From NCBI GenBank assembly GCA_021298725.1, contig JAJTDU010000008.1:1-36010 (forward strand): a stretch of 36,010 nucleotides of DNA. The letters run 5' to 3'. Source of the DNA: Verrucomicrobiaceae bacterium (GTDB taxonomy: Bacteria > Verrucomicrobiota > Verrucomicrobiia > Verrucomicrobiales > Verrucomicrobiaceae). Made by a program: the position numbers and the translations under genes. Under the pieces are notes generated by a model, which saw only the letters and a list, made by a program, of their open reading frames with translations, had not been told where the DNA came from and made no database searches. Positions 7,913 through 16,000 of this stretch are shown piece after piece; positions within the stretch are counted from its first letter, which is position 1; each line of letters opens with the position of its first letter.

Positions 7913-8809
7913 ATGCGAATTGGCATCACAGGAGCGACGGGTTTCATCGGCGGGCATCTCGCGGTAGGTGCGAAGAGCCACGGACATGAGGTGGTGGCTT
8001 ATTCTCGCGGCCAACGGCAGGTGTCGCATGCCGCTGAAACTCTTCGTCAGCCAGCCGAAGCTCCGCACGCGTTGCCGGAAACACGACTTGATGCCTTGGT
8101 GCATCTTTCGGGCGAGTCACTGATGGGCCTATGGACAGCGGAGAAGCGGAAACGCATCTGGCAAAGCCGCGTGGATTTCACGGAGGCGTTCGTGGCGCAT
8201 CTGGCGACGTGGAAACCGGAGAACCGGCCCAAGGTGCTGGTTTGTGCCTCGGGAGCCGGTTTTTATGGTGAAAGCGGTGACGTGCCGGTGGATGAACATG
8301 CTTCGGGTGGCGAAGGCTTTTTGGCGGAGGTCTGTGCAGGGTGGGAAAAGGCCGCGCAGAGCGCTGAAAAGCTGGGCATCCGTGTGGTGCTGCTGCGCAC
8401 GGGCATGGTGCTGGGACCGGATGGCGGAGCGTTTCCGCTGTTGAAGCGTGTGTTTCGCCTCGGACTCGGCGGCAGGCTAGGATCTGGCAAGCAGTGGATG
8501 GCGTGGATTCACGTCGAGGATGCCGTGGGGATCATTTTGAAGGCGATTGAGACCGAGACGGTGAGAGGACCGGTGAACCTGTGCGCACCGGAGTCGGTGA
8601 CGAATGCGCAGTTCACCGCCAAACTGGCCGCCGCGCTGAAACGCCCGGCTTTTTTCCACGCACCCGCCTTTGCGCTCAAGCTGCTGCTGCGTGGCATGGC
8701 GGAGGAGATGTTGCTCAGTGGGCAGCGAGTGACTCCTCGTGTAGCGACTGAGATGGGCTACGATTTTGAGCACCCGACGCTCTCGGGCGCTTTCAAGGCG
8801 CTGGTCTGA
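7913..8809 (+). CDS. TIGR01777 family SDR-type epimerase
   Basis: 298 aa from the ATG of MRIGITGATGFIGGHLA, an NAD(P)-binding GxxGxxG Rossmann start; in-frame ATGs at 7904 and 7907 are alternatives. Further family marks are 'LVHLSGESL', 'SRV..TEAFVAHLA', 'ASGAGFYGESGDVPVDE' and 'VVLLRTGMVLGPDGGAFPLL', then 'WIHVEDAVGIIL' and the C-terminal 'LLLSGQRVTPRVATEMGYDFEHPTL' of the DUF1731 tail. These atypical short-chain dehydrogenases (YfcH-like) occur across bacteria with no settled substrate. The gene is complete and on the same strand as lipA, 52 bases downstream. Confidence 0.88.
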   Translation: MRIGITGATGFIGGHLAVGAKSHGHEVVAYSRGQRQVSHAAETLRQPAEAPHALPETRLDALVHLSGESLMGLWTAEKRKRIWQSRVDFTEAFVAHLATWKPENRPKVLVCASGAGFYGESGDVPVDEHASGGEGFLAEVCAGWEKAAQSAEKLGIRVVLLRTGMVLGPDGGAFPLLKRVFRLGLGGRLGSGKQWMAWIHVEDAVGIILKAIETETVRGPVNLCAPESVTNAQFTAKLAAALKRPAFFHAPAFALKLLLRGMAEEMLLSGQRVTPRVATEMGYDFEHPTLSGAFKALV

Positions 8810-8880
8810 GGTTGGCAATGGCTTGCCGTGGTTGGCGCTTGTTTTAAACCACTGCAAACGATTGCCATCCGCTGCCAACC
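8810..8880 (+). repeat. Inverted GTTGGC/GCCAAC repeats, possible hairpin
   Basis: GGTTGGCA at 8810-8817, directly after the TIGR01777 stop, is the exact reverse complement of TGCCAACC at 8873-8880. Inside are a further GGTTGGCG and several GCAA/TTGCC words. This can form a long hairpin between the two genes, perhaps a transcript end or processing site. No T-run follows, so it is not a standard intrinsic terminator. Confidence 0.45.
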
Positions 8881-8896
8881 ATCGCAAACTCCCGCC

Positions 8897-9775
8897 ATGG
8901 CTTCCCAGCAGACCACCATCGGCATCATCTACGATTACGACCAGACGCTCAGCCCGACCTACATGCAGGATGAGACGTTGTTCCCGCACTTCGGGATCAA
9001 TCCGGGGCAGTTCTGGAAACGCAGCCGCGAACTGGTCGATACCGAGGGCTACGATGGCGAACTGGCCTACTTGAAGTGCATGTTGGACTACCTGGACATG
9101 GACCGCCCCACGAATGAAGACCTTCAGAAGCTGGGTGAGAAGCTGTGTTTTTACAAAGGAGTGCCTGAGCTGTTCGGGGAGCTGAACGCCGTGCTCAAAG
9201 ACCAACACAGGCTGCTGGGGGTGAAGATCGAGCATTACATCGTCTCTTCTGGCCTGAAGGCGCTGCTGGATGGTTCGGCGCTGGCTCCGTTCGTGAAGCG
9301 CATCTTTGGCTGCGAGTTCGGCGAGGACAAAAATGGCTGCATCACTTTTCCGAAGCGTGTGATCAGCCACACGACGAAGACGCAATACATCTTCCGCATC
9401 AACAAAGGCATGCTGGAGCCTCATGAGGATGTGAATGACCACATGGCGCCGGAACTTCGGCCGATCCCGTTCCAGCACATGATCTATGTGGGCGACGGGC
9501 CGACGGACGTGCCCTGCTTCACGCTGATGAAGCGCTACGGCGGCCATGCGGTGGCGGTTTACAATCCCGACGAGCCGAGCCGCAGCAGTTTCCGCAAATG
9601 CTACCAACTCAACGGTGTCGCCGACCGGGTCAAACACATCGCGCCCGCTGATTACCGCCCCGGCAGCCATCTGCGTCTGCTACTGGAGGAAATGGTCCTC
9701 GAGATCGCCGACGGCATCGTGCGCAAGAAGCGGCAGGAGATCGAGGATGGGACGGTGTCGGCGCCGCATTTCTGA
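8897..9775 (+). CDS. HAD-superfamily phosphatase
   Basis: 292 aa from the ATG of MASQQTTIGIIYDYDQTLS; the ORF-track start at 8828 lies within the repeat-rich spacer. HAD motifs are visible: I, DYDQTLS (D-x-D-x-T, nucleophile and general acid) at about residue 12; II, IVSSG at about 118; a conserved Lys region; and IV, YVGDGPTDVPCF. Family knowledge says such proteins dephosphorylate small phosphometabolites; the substrate is not deducible. A large cap between motifs I and II (about residues 25-110) is present. It converges with the broken epimerase, leaving 2 bases between the stop codons. Confidence 0.85.
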   Translation: MASQQTTIGIIYDYDQTLSPTYMQDETLFPHFGINPGQFWKRSRELVDTEGYDGELAYLKCMLDYLDMDRPTNEDLQKLGEKLCFYKGVPELFGELNAVLKDQHRLLGVKIEHYIVSSGLKALLDGSALAPFVKRIFGCEFGEDKNGCITFPKRVISHTTKTQYIFRINKGMLEPHEDVNDHMAPELRPIPFQHMIYVGDGPTDVPCFTLMKRYGGHAVAVYNPDEPSRSSFRKCYQLNGVADRVKHIAPADYRPGSHLRLLLEEMVLEIADGIVRKKRQEIEDGTVSAPHF

Positions 9776-9777
9776 GA

Positions 9778-10215
9778 TCAACACACGTCAATGCCGCGAG
9801 AACGCATGTCGTGGAACCATTCGACGTATTTCGGCACCCCTTGAGCGATGGAGGTGGTGGGCCTGAAGCCGATGAGGGCTTTCGCCTTGCTCACGTCGGC
9901 GGAGGTGATGGGCACGTCGCCGGGCTGCTCGGGAAGCTGGTTGATGGCGGCTTTTTTTCCAAGCGCCTGCTCAATGGAGGCGATGAGCTCGTTGAGCGAG
10001 ACGTTTTGGGAACCGCCGAGGTTGAAAATGTCGCAGATCGGGCCGGTGCGGTAGTTCAACGCGCCGACGATGCCGTCCACGATGTCGTCGATGTAGGTGT
10101 AGTCGCGCCGGGTGGTGCCGTCGCCGAATTTGTCGATGGGTTTGCCGTCCTCGATCAATCGGGTGAATTTGGAGATGGCCAGATCAGGTCGCTGTCCCGG
10201 GCCATAGACGGAGAA
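9778..10215 (-). pseudogene. C-terminal fragment of a sugar-nucleotide 4-epimerase (frameshifted)
   Basis: This frame encodes FSVYGPGQRPDLAISKF and then 'DGTTRRDYTYIDDIVDGI', 'FNLGGSQNVSLNELI' and a C-terminal 'PGDVPITSADVSKAKALIGF', the usual second half of UDP-glucuronate/UDP-hexose 4-epimerases of the extended SDR family. The ORF track starts it at 10158, but homology continues to about 10215, where the N-terminal half ends in another frame. See the companion entry for the missing segment. Confidence 0.8.
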
Positions 10216-10670
10216 GCGTAGGGGCTGATGGTTTGTAAAATCGGATCGGTCTCGGCGAAGGGCACTTTTTTGTTCACCCCATAGACGGAGGAACTGCTGG
10301 CGGAGACAAACTGCTTCACACCGGTGCGGCGGGCGGCTTCGAGGAGGTGGAAAGTGCCCTTGATGTTGGTGTCGATGTAGAGCTCCGGCTGCTCGATGGA
10401 AGGGCGCACGCCGGCCCGGGCGGCGAGGTGAATGACGGCGTCAAAACGGCCCTCGTCGAAGACTTCGGCCAGAAACGCAGGGTGGGTGATGTCGCCTTCG
10501 CGGAAATGAATCTTGGGGCCGAGCGCCTTGAGGTTCTCGCGCTTGATGGCGGGGTTGTAGTAATCGTTGAGGCTGTCAATGAGGGTGATCTGGCCCGCGT
10601 CGTCACGGAGCAGGCGTTGTGCAGTGTGGGAGCCGATAAACCCGGCGCCGCCGGTGACGAGAATCTTCAT
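10155..10670 (-). pseudogene. N-terminal fragment of the same sugar-nucleotide 4-epimerase
   Basis: Starts MKILVTGGAGFIGSHTAQRLL (NAD-binding Rossmann), then 'LIDSLNDYYNPAIKRENL', 'VIHLAARAGVRPSIEQP' and 'SASSSSVYG', and reaches 'QTISPYA' with the tyrosine of the YxxxK catalytic pair. Homologues continue with the lysine (SPYAASKRAGE...) and about 30 residues before 'FSVYGP'. Here 'TACGC' runs directly into 'TTCTCCGTC', removing the catalytic Lys segment and shifting frame, after which the ORF reads about 20 non-homologous residues. An intact version would supply a UDP-uronic acid or hexose for surface polysaccharide, matching the locus at 29-36 kb. As written it is dead. Confidence 0.82.
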
Positions 10671-10727
10671 GGGGATGAGAATTTACAGGCAGACTGTGGA
10701 CAAATGCAACCCGGCAGGAGAAAGGGA

Positions 10728-10757
10728 TTGACGCAAACCCCTCGATTTCGCTAAATG
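10728..10757 (+). promoter_or_regulatory. Candidate sigma-70-type promoter for the Pro-rich protein
   Basis: TTGACG at 10728-10733 and TAAATG at 10752-10757 are separated by 18 bases and lie 34 bases before the ATG at 10792. The -35 box is good and the -10 box weak, in a 121-base gap between divergent genes. Confidence 0.4.
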
Positions 10758-10791
10758 GGCGGAATTCACGGAGAAATTTCACCCCCAGATC

Positions 10792-11784
10792 ATGAGCGAA
10801 CCCGAAAACACGCCAACACCGCCGCCAGCCACGACTCCGAAGACCGCCGCTGTGCCGCTGAAGAAGGAAACTGTGCGCATCACCCTGCGGGGTCGCCCAG
10901 GTGTTGGTGTGACCCAGCCGCGTGAGGCCACCGCTCCTGTGGCCCCTTCTGCAGGCAGCTTTCCCGCCTCTCCAAAGACCACTTCGGTGGTGCCGACGAT
11001 GGCAAAGAAAGCCACCGCCCCGATTCAGCTTCCCTCGGCCCCGCTGCCGCCACCTGCTCCTAGACGCAGCACTTCCCCGGTGAAGCTGCCCGCACCTCCG
11101 CTCTCCCCGCCTTCGAAAAAGACGACCTCGGCCATTCCAGTGTCGGCTTCTCCGCCACCAGCCGCGCCCCCTCCTTCGAGCCCGATGCCCCCTCCCGGCC
11201 GTCCGTTAGCCCCTTCCGCCCCTCCGATTGCCAAGCCGCCAGGAGTGCCGACCGCCCCACGCCCGGCAGCCCCTCCCATGGCCGGACTCCCTGCGGCGAC
11301 TCGTCCTTTGGCTCAAAATCCTGCGGCTCCCCCCGCTCCTCGGGTTGAGGCGGGTGCGCCCACCGTGCCGCTCCAGAAAGGTCCGCCACGTCCGCCAGGA
11401 AGTGGCACTGGCCCGATGACTGGTTCTGCGGCTCCGCTGCCAAAAGCGACCGTTAAGCTGGCTCCAACGCAGGTGATGCAGCGTCCTTCGATCTCGGCAC
11501 CTCCCAGCGCACCGGTGAAACGCAGCGCTGCCGCTGACGCTGAGCAGTTCTACGAAGAAAAAGATCCCGAAGCTGGTTTGGTGCCGCTTTCCGTGATCTG
11601 CTTTGTCCTCTCCGCGATTTTGATGGCCGTTCAGATGTTCGGCGCAGATGCTGTGAAGGACGACCCGACCGGTGAATCCCCAATCATGGTGCCATCCGCC
11701 GCTGCCCAAAGTTGGGAAAGCCGCAGCATCATCACAGGAGTTTGGACCAACAAGTTCAAAGACACCTTGCTGCCGATCCCCTGA
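10792..11784 (+). CDS. Pro/Ala-rich protein with one C-terminal membrane span
   Basis: 330 aa. I recognise no enzyme domain. Residues 1-250 are low complexity, rich in Pro, Ala, Ser, Thr and Lys, with repeated 'APP', 'PPP' and 'TAP' words and a basic block 'LKKETVRITLRGRPGVG' near the start. A single hydrophobic span follows at about 264-285 (GLVPLSVICFVLSAILMAVQMF). The remaining about 45 residues would lie on the far side (SWESRSIITGVWTNKFKD). There is no N-terminal signal, so the Pro-rich part is probably cytoplasmic and the tail periplasmic. Such proteins may tether partners at the membrane, which is inference. A 27-aa membrane peptide gene follows 44 bases downstream. Confidence 0.75.
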   Translation: MSEPENTPTPPPATTPKTAAVPLKKETVRITLRGRPGVGVTQPREATAPVAPSAGSFPASPKTTSVVPTMAKKATAPIQLPSAPLPPPAPRRSTSPVKLPAPPLSPPSKKTTSAIPVSASPPPAAPPPSSPMPPPGRPLAPSAPPIAKPPGVPTAPRPAAPPMAGLPAATRPLAQNPAAPPAPRVEAGAPTVPLQKGPPRPPGSGTGPMTGSAAPLPKATVKLAPTQVMQRPSISAPPSAPVKRSAAADAEQFYEEKDPEAGLVPLSVICFVLSAILMAVQMFGADAVKDDPTGESPIMVPSAAAQSWESRSIITGVWTNKFKDTLLPIP

Positions 11785-11828
11785 GACCTCGGCATCTGAC
11801 GAATTGACCTTTTAACCCGACTTCCATC

Positions 11829-11912
11829 ATGCCTCTCGCCTGGTTAGTTTTTCTCCTCGCTGTCGCCACTCTGGCGTTGAATTTCCTCGCCAAAAGCGGC
11901 GGGGGCATGTGA
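11829..11912 (+). CDS. 27-aa single-span membrane peptide
   Basis: An ORF below the track's size limit reads MPLAWLVFLLAVATLALNFL followed by AKSGGGM and TGA. It is one continuous hydrophobic helix of about 18 residues with a short Lys/Gly tail, the classic form of a bacterial small membrane protein. It lies 44 bases after the Pro-rich membrane protein on the same strand, so co-expression is plausible. No strong ribosome binding site is visible (upstream is 'CCCGACTTCCATC'), which limits confidence. No homologue is recalled. Confidence 0.45.
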   Translation: MPLAWLVFLLAVATLALNFLAKSGGGM

Positions 11913-11960
11913 TTCAACGCCAACGCACCATTTTCGCCAATGGCGCGCCCTCATGTCTGC

Positions 11961-11992
11961 TGACTGCAGTCAATGGTGACTTCAGTCCATGG
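11961..11992. repeat. Tandem 16-bp operator-like repeat
   Basis: TGACTGCAGTCAATGG (11961-11976) is followed without a gap by TGACTTCAGTCCATGG (11977-11992), with 14 of 16 positions identical. The first unit contains the perfect 12-bp palindrome TGACTGCAGTCA. It spans the 3' end of the GAF gene in the convergent gap with the 27-aa peptide gene. Confidence 0.55.
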
Positions 11993-12431
11993 CCGGTGTG
12001 GGCGTTCTTAGCTGTGAGGCGATGCTGCTCGCGATTTCGAGTAGCCGCGTTTTTTCTTCTGCGGTGAAGTCGTATGGCATCAGCTTGCCAATGCCAAGGG
12101 TGCCGCAGAGTCGCTCGCCGTCTAGCACTGGCACTGCCAGCGTGCCCTGCACCTGGGTCTGTTTGGCACCCGGTTTCGCCACGCCGGAAGCGTCAGTCTG
12201 CAGGTTACACATCTCCACCGGCTCTTTCCGCTCCGCCGCGACTCCCGCGATGCCCTTGCCCATAGGAATTGACTGAATGATCGGCATCAGCGCCTCTGGG
12301 ATGCCTTGGTGAGCCACCAATTTCAGGTGTTGGTCTGCCGTGTCGAGGCGGTGCAGCGTTCCCGTCGTGCAGCCAAAATCTGAGATCGTCTGGGAAAGGA
12401 AATCGTGCCAGGAAAGGGCTGTGGGGGACAT
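11982..12431 (-). CDS. GAF domain protein
   Basis: 149 aa, essentially a single GAF domain: 'FGCTTGTLHRLDTADQHLKLVAHQGIPE', 'IPMGKGIAGVAAERKEPVEMCNL', 'GTLAVPVLDGERLCGTLGIGKLMPYDFTAEEKTRLLEIASSIA'. GAF domains bind small molecules, cyclic nucleotides or tetrapyrroles. No effector domain is attached, so this is a stand-alone sensor or regulator. It lacks the cysteine pattern I would expect of a free-methionine-sulfoxide reductase; only one Cys (MCNL) sits in the central loop and one (RLCGTLG) further on. It is divergent from the secreted hypothetical at 12508, with 76 bases between starts. Confidence 0.82.
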   Translation of the reverse strand: MSPTALSWHDFLSQTISDFGCTTGTLHRLDTADQHLKLVAHQGIPEALMPIIQSIPMGKGIAGVAAERKEPVEMCNLQTDASGVAKPGAKQTQVQGTLAVPVLDGERLCGTLGIGKLMPYDFTAEEKTRLLEIASSIASQLRTPTPAMD

Positions 12432-12507
12432 GGAGAGCTTGGATTTGGGATTTGTCGTTGTTGTGGCTGGTCGCGGGAGTTATTCTCGCGCTATATTGGT
12501 TTGTTTC

Positions 12508-13095
12508 ATGAAAACTTGCTCCGCTTTTTTTGCTGTTCTTGGACTGGTGTCTGCCCTTCAGGCGCAGCCATCTTCTCCTGTGGCTCCCATCTCGGCCCGC
12601 AGCACCTACCACCCCGACAACTCGCATTCCGAGACCGTCGTGGACAAAACCACCAACGAACTCACCGAGGCCACCTACAGCGCTGGTGGCGCTCTCATCA
12701 GCAAGAAGCACTACCTGCTCAACGAGCGTGGAATGCCCACTCAAGGGCACATTTACGATGGGCGTGGCAACCTCGTTGCCCGTTCCCAGGTCTATTTCGA
12801 CGAGTTTGGCCGCGCCAAAGAAATGCGCTCGTTTAACCTCCAGGGCCAGTGCTACCAGCAGGTCATTTATGAATATGGAGCCGATGGCAAAGCCAAGCCC
12901 CCCAAGGTCATCCATGTTGATCCTCGTGCCGCACCCTCCATCAAACCCGGTGTGATTGATTTCACGCAGGATACGCGCGCTCCCGGGCAGTATGCACCGC
13001 CACCAGGCGTTCCTGGGCAAACCTCGCCCGCAGCCACCGAGCCTCCCAAGAAAAAATCTTTCTTTGGCCGACTCTTCGGCAAAAAGGAACCATAA
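12508..13095 (+). CDS. Secreted hypothetical protein
   Basis: 195 aa from the ATG of MKTCSAFFAVLGLVSALQAQ, a clear signal peptide; the longer ORF-track start is rejected. The middle (about 40-125) is a series of short beta-prone segments with Gly/Asp turns: 'TEATYSAGGALISKKHYLLNERGMPTQGHIYDGRGNLVARSQVYFDEFGR'. This resembles MORN- or YD-like hairpin repeats without matching either firmly. A Pro-rich stretch and a basic tail (KKKSFFGRLFGKKEP) end the protein. Function unknown. TATATT about 15 bases upstream of the ATG could be a -10 element. The end of the gene is overlapped in another frame by the rapA ORF. Confidence 0.75.
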   Translation: MKTCSAFFAVLGLVSALQAQPSSPVAPISARSTYHPDNSHSETVVDKTTNELTEATYSAGGALISKKHYLLNERGMPTQGHIYDGRGNLVARSQVYFDEFGRAKEMRSFNLQGQCYQQVIYEYGADGKAKPPKVIHVDPRAAPSIKPGVIDFTQDTRAPGQYAPPPGVPGQTSPAATEPPKKKSFFGRLFGKKEP

Positions 13096-15880
13096 GGCTG
13101 CTCGGCTCGGACCTCTCACTTCTCACGTTTCACTTCTGACCTCTCCCCTTTCCCCCGCACCCGGCCAGCGCTGGATCAGTCAAAGCGAGCCCGAACTCGG
13201 GCTCGGCATCGTCACTGCCTTGGAAGGCAGCTTCATCGACCTGCGGTTCCCCGCTGCCGGTGAAAAACGCCGCTACGCCCGCCACGGTGCTCCCTTGCGC
13301 CGTGCCAGCTTTCACGCGGGAGACACACTCATGCATCGCGATGGTTCCAAGCACGCCATCGACTCCGTCACCTCGCAAGACGGCGTTTTGACCTACCATT
13401 GCGGGCTTCGCAGCATCCCGGAGTCCGAACTCGCTGATACCCTCAGCCTTGGCGGACCGCAGGAGCGCCTCCTCGCGGCGGACATCGACGATTTGCCGAT
13501 GTTCGCCCTGCGTGCGGAAGCCGTCGAATGGCGCTGCCGCATGCAGGCCTCGCCCGTGCGTGGTTTCATCGGCGGCCGCGTCGATCCCATCCCGCATCAG
13601 ATGTCCATCGCGGCGGATGTCACGGGCCGCCTCCTGCCACGCGTTCTGCTGGCGGATGAAGTCGGCCTCGGCAAGACCATTGAAGCCGGTCTCATCCTCC
13701 ATCGTCTCCATCTCACCGGCCGCGCTTCACGCATCCTCGTTCTCGTGCCTGATGCCCTCCCGCATCAGTGGTTCGTCGAACTGCTGCGCCGCTTCAATCT
13801 GATGTTCAGCCTCTTTGATGAAGAGCGCTGCGCCGCCATCGAAGTCGGAGATCCCGAAGGCAATCCTTTCCTCGACAGCCAGCTCGTCCTTTGTCCGCTC
13901 TCGTTGCTCAGCGGCTCGTCCAAACGTGCCGCACAAGCCGCTGACGCTGATTGGGATTTGCTCATCGTCGATGAGGCCCACCATCTCGAATGGACCGTCG
14001 AAACGCCCGGCGTTGCCTATCAAGTCGTCGAAGCCATCGCCCAACGCGTCCCTGGCGTCTTGCTTCTCACTGCCACGCCGCAGCAACTCGGTGCCGAAGG
14101 CCACTTCGCGCGCCTCCGCCTTCTCGATCCCGATCGCTACGGTGATCTGAATGCCTTCCTAGCCGAGTCAGATCGCTACGAGCAAGTCGCTCGTGTGGTC
14201 GATCTCATCCTGCAAGGCGGCAGCATGAGCAAAAAAGAGCGTGAACTCTTCATTAGCCACTCCCCACGCGTCCAACAACACGCTGCGGAACTCAACGCAG
14301 GTGATGAATCCGCCCGCCAGCGCCTTGTAGCTGACCTCCTCGACGAATTCGGCACTGGTCGCGTCATGTTTCGCAACACCCGCGCCGTCATCCAGGGATT
14401 CCCGCCCCGTCAATGCCATGCCCAGTTGCTTGGCATCGAGCCAAATTGGACGGTCGAAGACACGCTCATCCGCTGGCTTGCCGCCACGCTACGCGAACTA
14501 GGCGAGGCCAAAGTCCTCCTCATCTGCCGCACGCGCAAACTCGCCGAAGACATCCACGAGCGTCTCCTGCGCGAGATCAACGTGCATGCCGTTCTTTTCC
14601 ACGAAGGCCTCACTTTGATGCAGCGTGATCGCCACGCCGCCGCGTTTGCCGATCCGGACGGCGCACGCCTTCTGATCTGCTCCGAAATCGGCAGTGAAGG
14701 CCGGAATTTCCAGTTCGCGCAGCACCTCGTGCTGTATGACCTGCCACGCGATCCCGAACTGCTCGAACAACGCATCGGACGTCTCGACCGCATCGGCCAG
14801 AAAGGCACGATCCACATCCATGTGCCCTTCATCGCAGGTTCGGAAGGGGAAATCCTTGCCCGCTGGTATCACGCAGGCCTCGACGCCTTCGAGCACAGCC
14901 TGCAAGGCGCCACACAGCTCCTGCACAGCTTCGCCGCCGAGATTGAAGCCCTCTGCGCCAGTTTTGACGCCGCCAAACTCGACGATCTCATCAAGCGCAC
15001 CTCCAAACTGCGTCTGGAAGTGCGGAAGAAGCTCGAACGCGGCCACAACCGCCTGCTGGAGCTCAATTCTTGCAAGCCGCGCCTTGCTGCGCGCTTGATT
15101 GAGCGCATTCGCGATGTCGATGCCGTCCTCGACTTCGAGCGCTTCTTCATCCGCCTACTCGATCACTTTGGCATGCACGTTGAGGAGATGACGAACCGCA
15201 CTTGGTTCATCCGTCCCGACAACCTCATCACGGATGCCTTGCCAGCACTGCCCGATGAAGGACTCACCTTCACCTTCGACCGCGAACGCGCCCTGTCCCG
15301 TGAGCACGAGGCCTTCCTCACCTGGGATCACCCGCTCGTCTGTGGTGCTCTTGATGTGTTGCTCGGCTCCCACGCAGGGAATGCTGGTTTCGCCTTCTGG
15401 AAAGCCTCGGGTGGTGAAGGTTTGGTGCTGCAAGCCTGCTTCATCGCCGAATGCATCGCCCCGCCCGTCTTGCACGCGTCACGCTTTCTGCCTGCCACGC
15501 CCATTCGCATCGCTATCGACCATCAAGGCCGCGATCTCACGGCTGATCCCGCCTTCACCCGCGCCAAGCTCACCCCTGGCGATCCCACCCGCACCGTCGA
15601 AAACGAAACCGTCCGCCACAAGCTTCTGCCCACCATGCTTGGCAAAGCGCAGCAGCTCGCCGAGGCGCAATTAAAGACGCTCCAGCAGCGTGCACTCACT
15701 ACGATGCGCAAACACCTCGATGACGAAATCGCACGTCTCGAAGACCTGCAAACGCGCAATCCACAGGTCCGACCGGAAGAAATCACTGCATTCTGCGCTC
15801 AACGCGAGGCGTTGGCTTCAGCCATTCAATCTACCGCTCTGCGTCTGGACGCCGTGCGTTTGGTGCTGCGGCTGAAATAA
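12992..15880 (+). CDS. rapA: RapA-type Swi2/Snf2 ATPase (RNA polymerase-associated)
   Basis: About 960 aa as drawn from the last in-frame ATG. The family part starts at 'PGQRWISQSEPELGLGIV' (about 13160), the usual RapA N-terminal domain. RapA binds RNA polymerase and uses ATP hydrolysis to recycle stalled enzyme. Visible are the Walker A block LLADEVGLGKTIEAGLIL, Walker B DEAHH, TATP (motif III), and in the second helicase lobe 'GSEGRNFQFAQHLVLYDLP' with 'LEQRIGRLDRIGQKG'. The RapA C-terminal region follows and ends with a Leu/Arg-rich helical stretch. Overall length matches E. coli RapA (968 aa). The true start is unclear: between the ATG at 12992, inside the upstream gene, and PGQRW there is no ATG or GTG in frame. 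Confidence 0.88.
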   Translation: MHRHQAFLGKPRPQPPSLPRKNLSLADSSAKRNHKAARLGPLTSHVSLLTSPLSPAPGQRWISQSEPELGLGIVTALEGSFIDLRFPAAGEKRRYARHGAPLRRASFHAGDTLMHRDGSKHAIDSVTSQDGVLTYHCGLRSIPESELADTLSLGGPQERLLAADIDDLPMFALRAEAVEWRCRMQASPVRGFIGGRVDPIPHQMSIAADVTGRLLPRVLLADEVGLGKTIEAGLILHRLHLTGRASRILVLVPDALPHQWFVELLRRFNLMFSLFDEERCAAIEVGDPEGNPFLDSQLVLCPLSLLSGSSKRAAQAADADWDLLIVDEAHHLEWTVETPGVAYQVVEAIAQRVPGVLLLTATPQQLGAEGHFARLRLLDPDRYGDLNAFLAESDRYEQVARVVDLILQGGSMSKKERELFISHSPRVQQHAAELNAGDESARQRLVADLLDEFGTGRVMFRNTRAVIQGFPPRQCHAQLLGIEPNWTVEDTLIRWLAATLRELGEAKVLLICRTRKLAEDIHERLLREINVHAVLFHEGLTLMQRDRHAAAFADPDGARLLICSEIGSEGRNFQFAQHLVLYDLPRDPELLEQRIGRLDRIGQKGTIHIHVPFIAGSEGEILARWYHAGLDAFEHSLQGATQLLHSFAAEIEALCASFDAAKLDDLIKRTSKLRLEVRKKLERGHNRLLELNSCKPRLAARLIERIRDVDAVLDFERFFIRLLDHFGMHVEEMTNRTWFIRPDNLITDALPALPDEGLTFTFDRERALSREHEAFLTWDHPLVCGALDVLLGSHAGNAGFAFWKASGGEGLVLQACFIAECIAPPVLHASRFLPATPIRIAIDHQGRDLTADPAFTRAKLTPGDPTRTVENETVRHKLLPTMLGKAQQLAEAQLKTLQQRALTTMRKHLDDEIARLEDLQTRNPQVRPEEITAFCAQREALASAIQSTALRLDAVRLVLRLK
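13112..13157 (+). repeat. Pyrimidine-rich degenerate repeat
   Basis: The gap after the secreted hypothetical is almost purely C/T with occasional A or G and repeats 'TCACTTCT' twice around 'CACGT', continuing into 'CTCTCCCCTTTCCCCC'. It is read in frame with rapA as SHVSLLTSPLSP but looks like spacer rather than coding sequence. Confidence 0.5.
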
Positions 15881-16000
15881 TCTCAGGGGGGCATTCTTGA
15901 TGCTCCGGCTTGCCGCATTGTCACACTGTGGATCGGGTGAGAAAGTGATGATTCCGCGCAGAAAATGCCGCGAATCAGGCTCCCTGCGCCACTGAGCAAA

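Noticed and set aside
8477-9670. 397-aa minus-strand ORF across the TIGR01777 and HAD genes
   Set aside because: Antisense shadow; the plus-strand proteins carry complete motifs.
12205-13119. 304-aa minus-strand ORF over the GAF gene start and the secreted hypothetical
   Set aside because: Gly/Arg-rich shadow; the plus-strand gene has a real signal peptide and the GAF gene is in a different frame.
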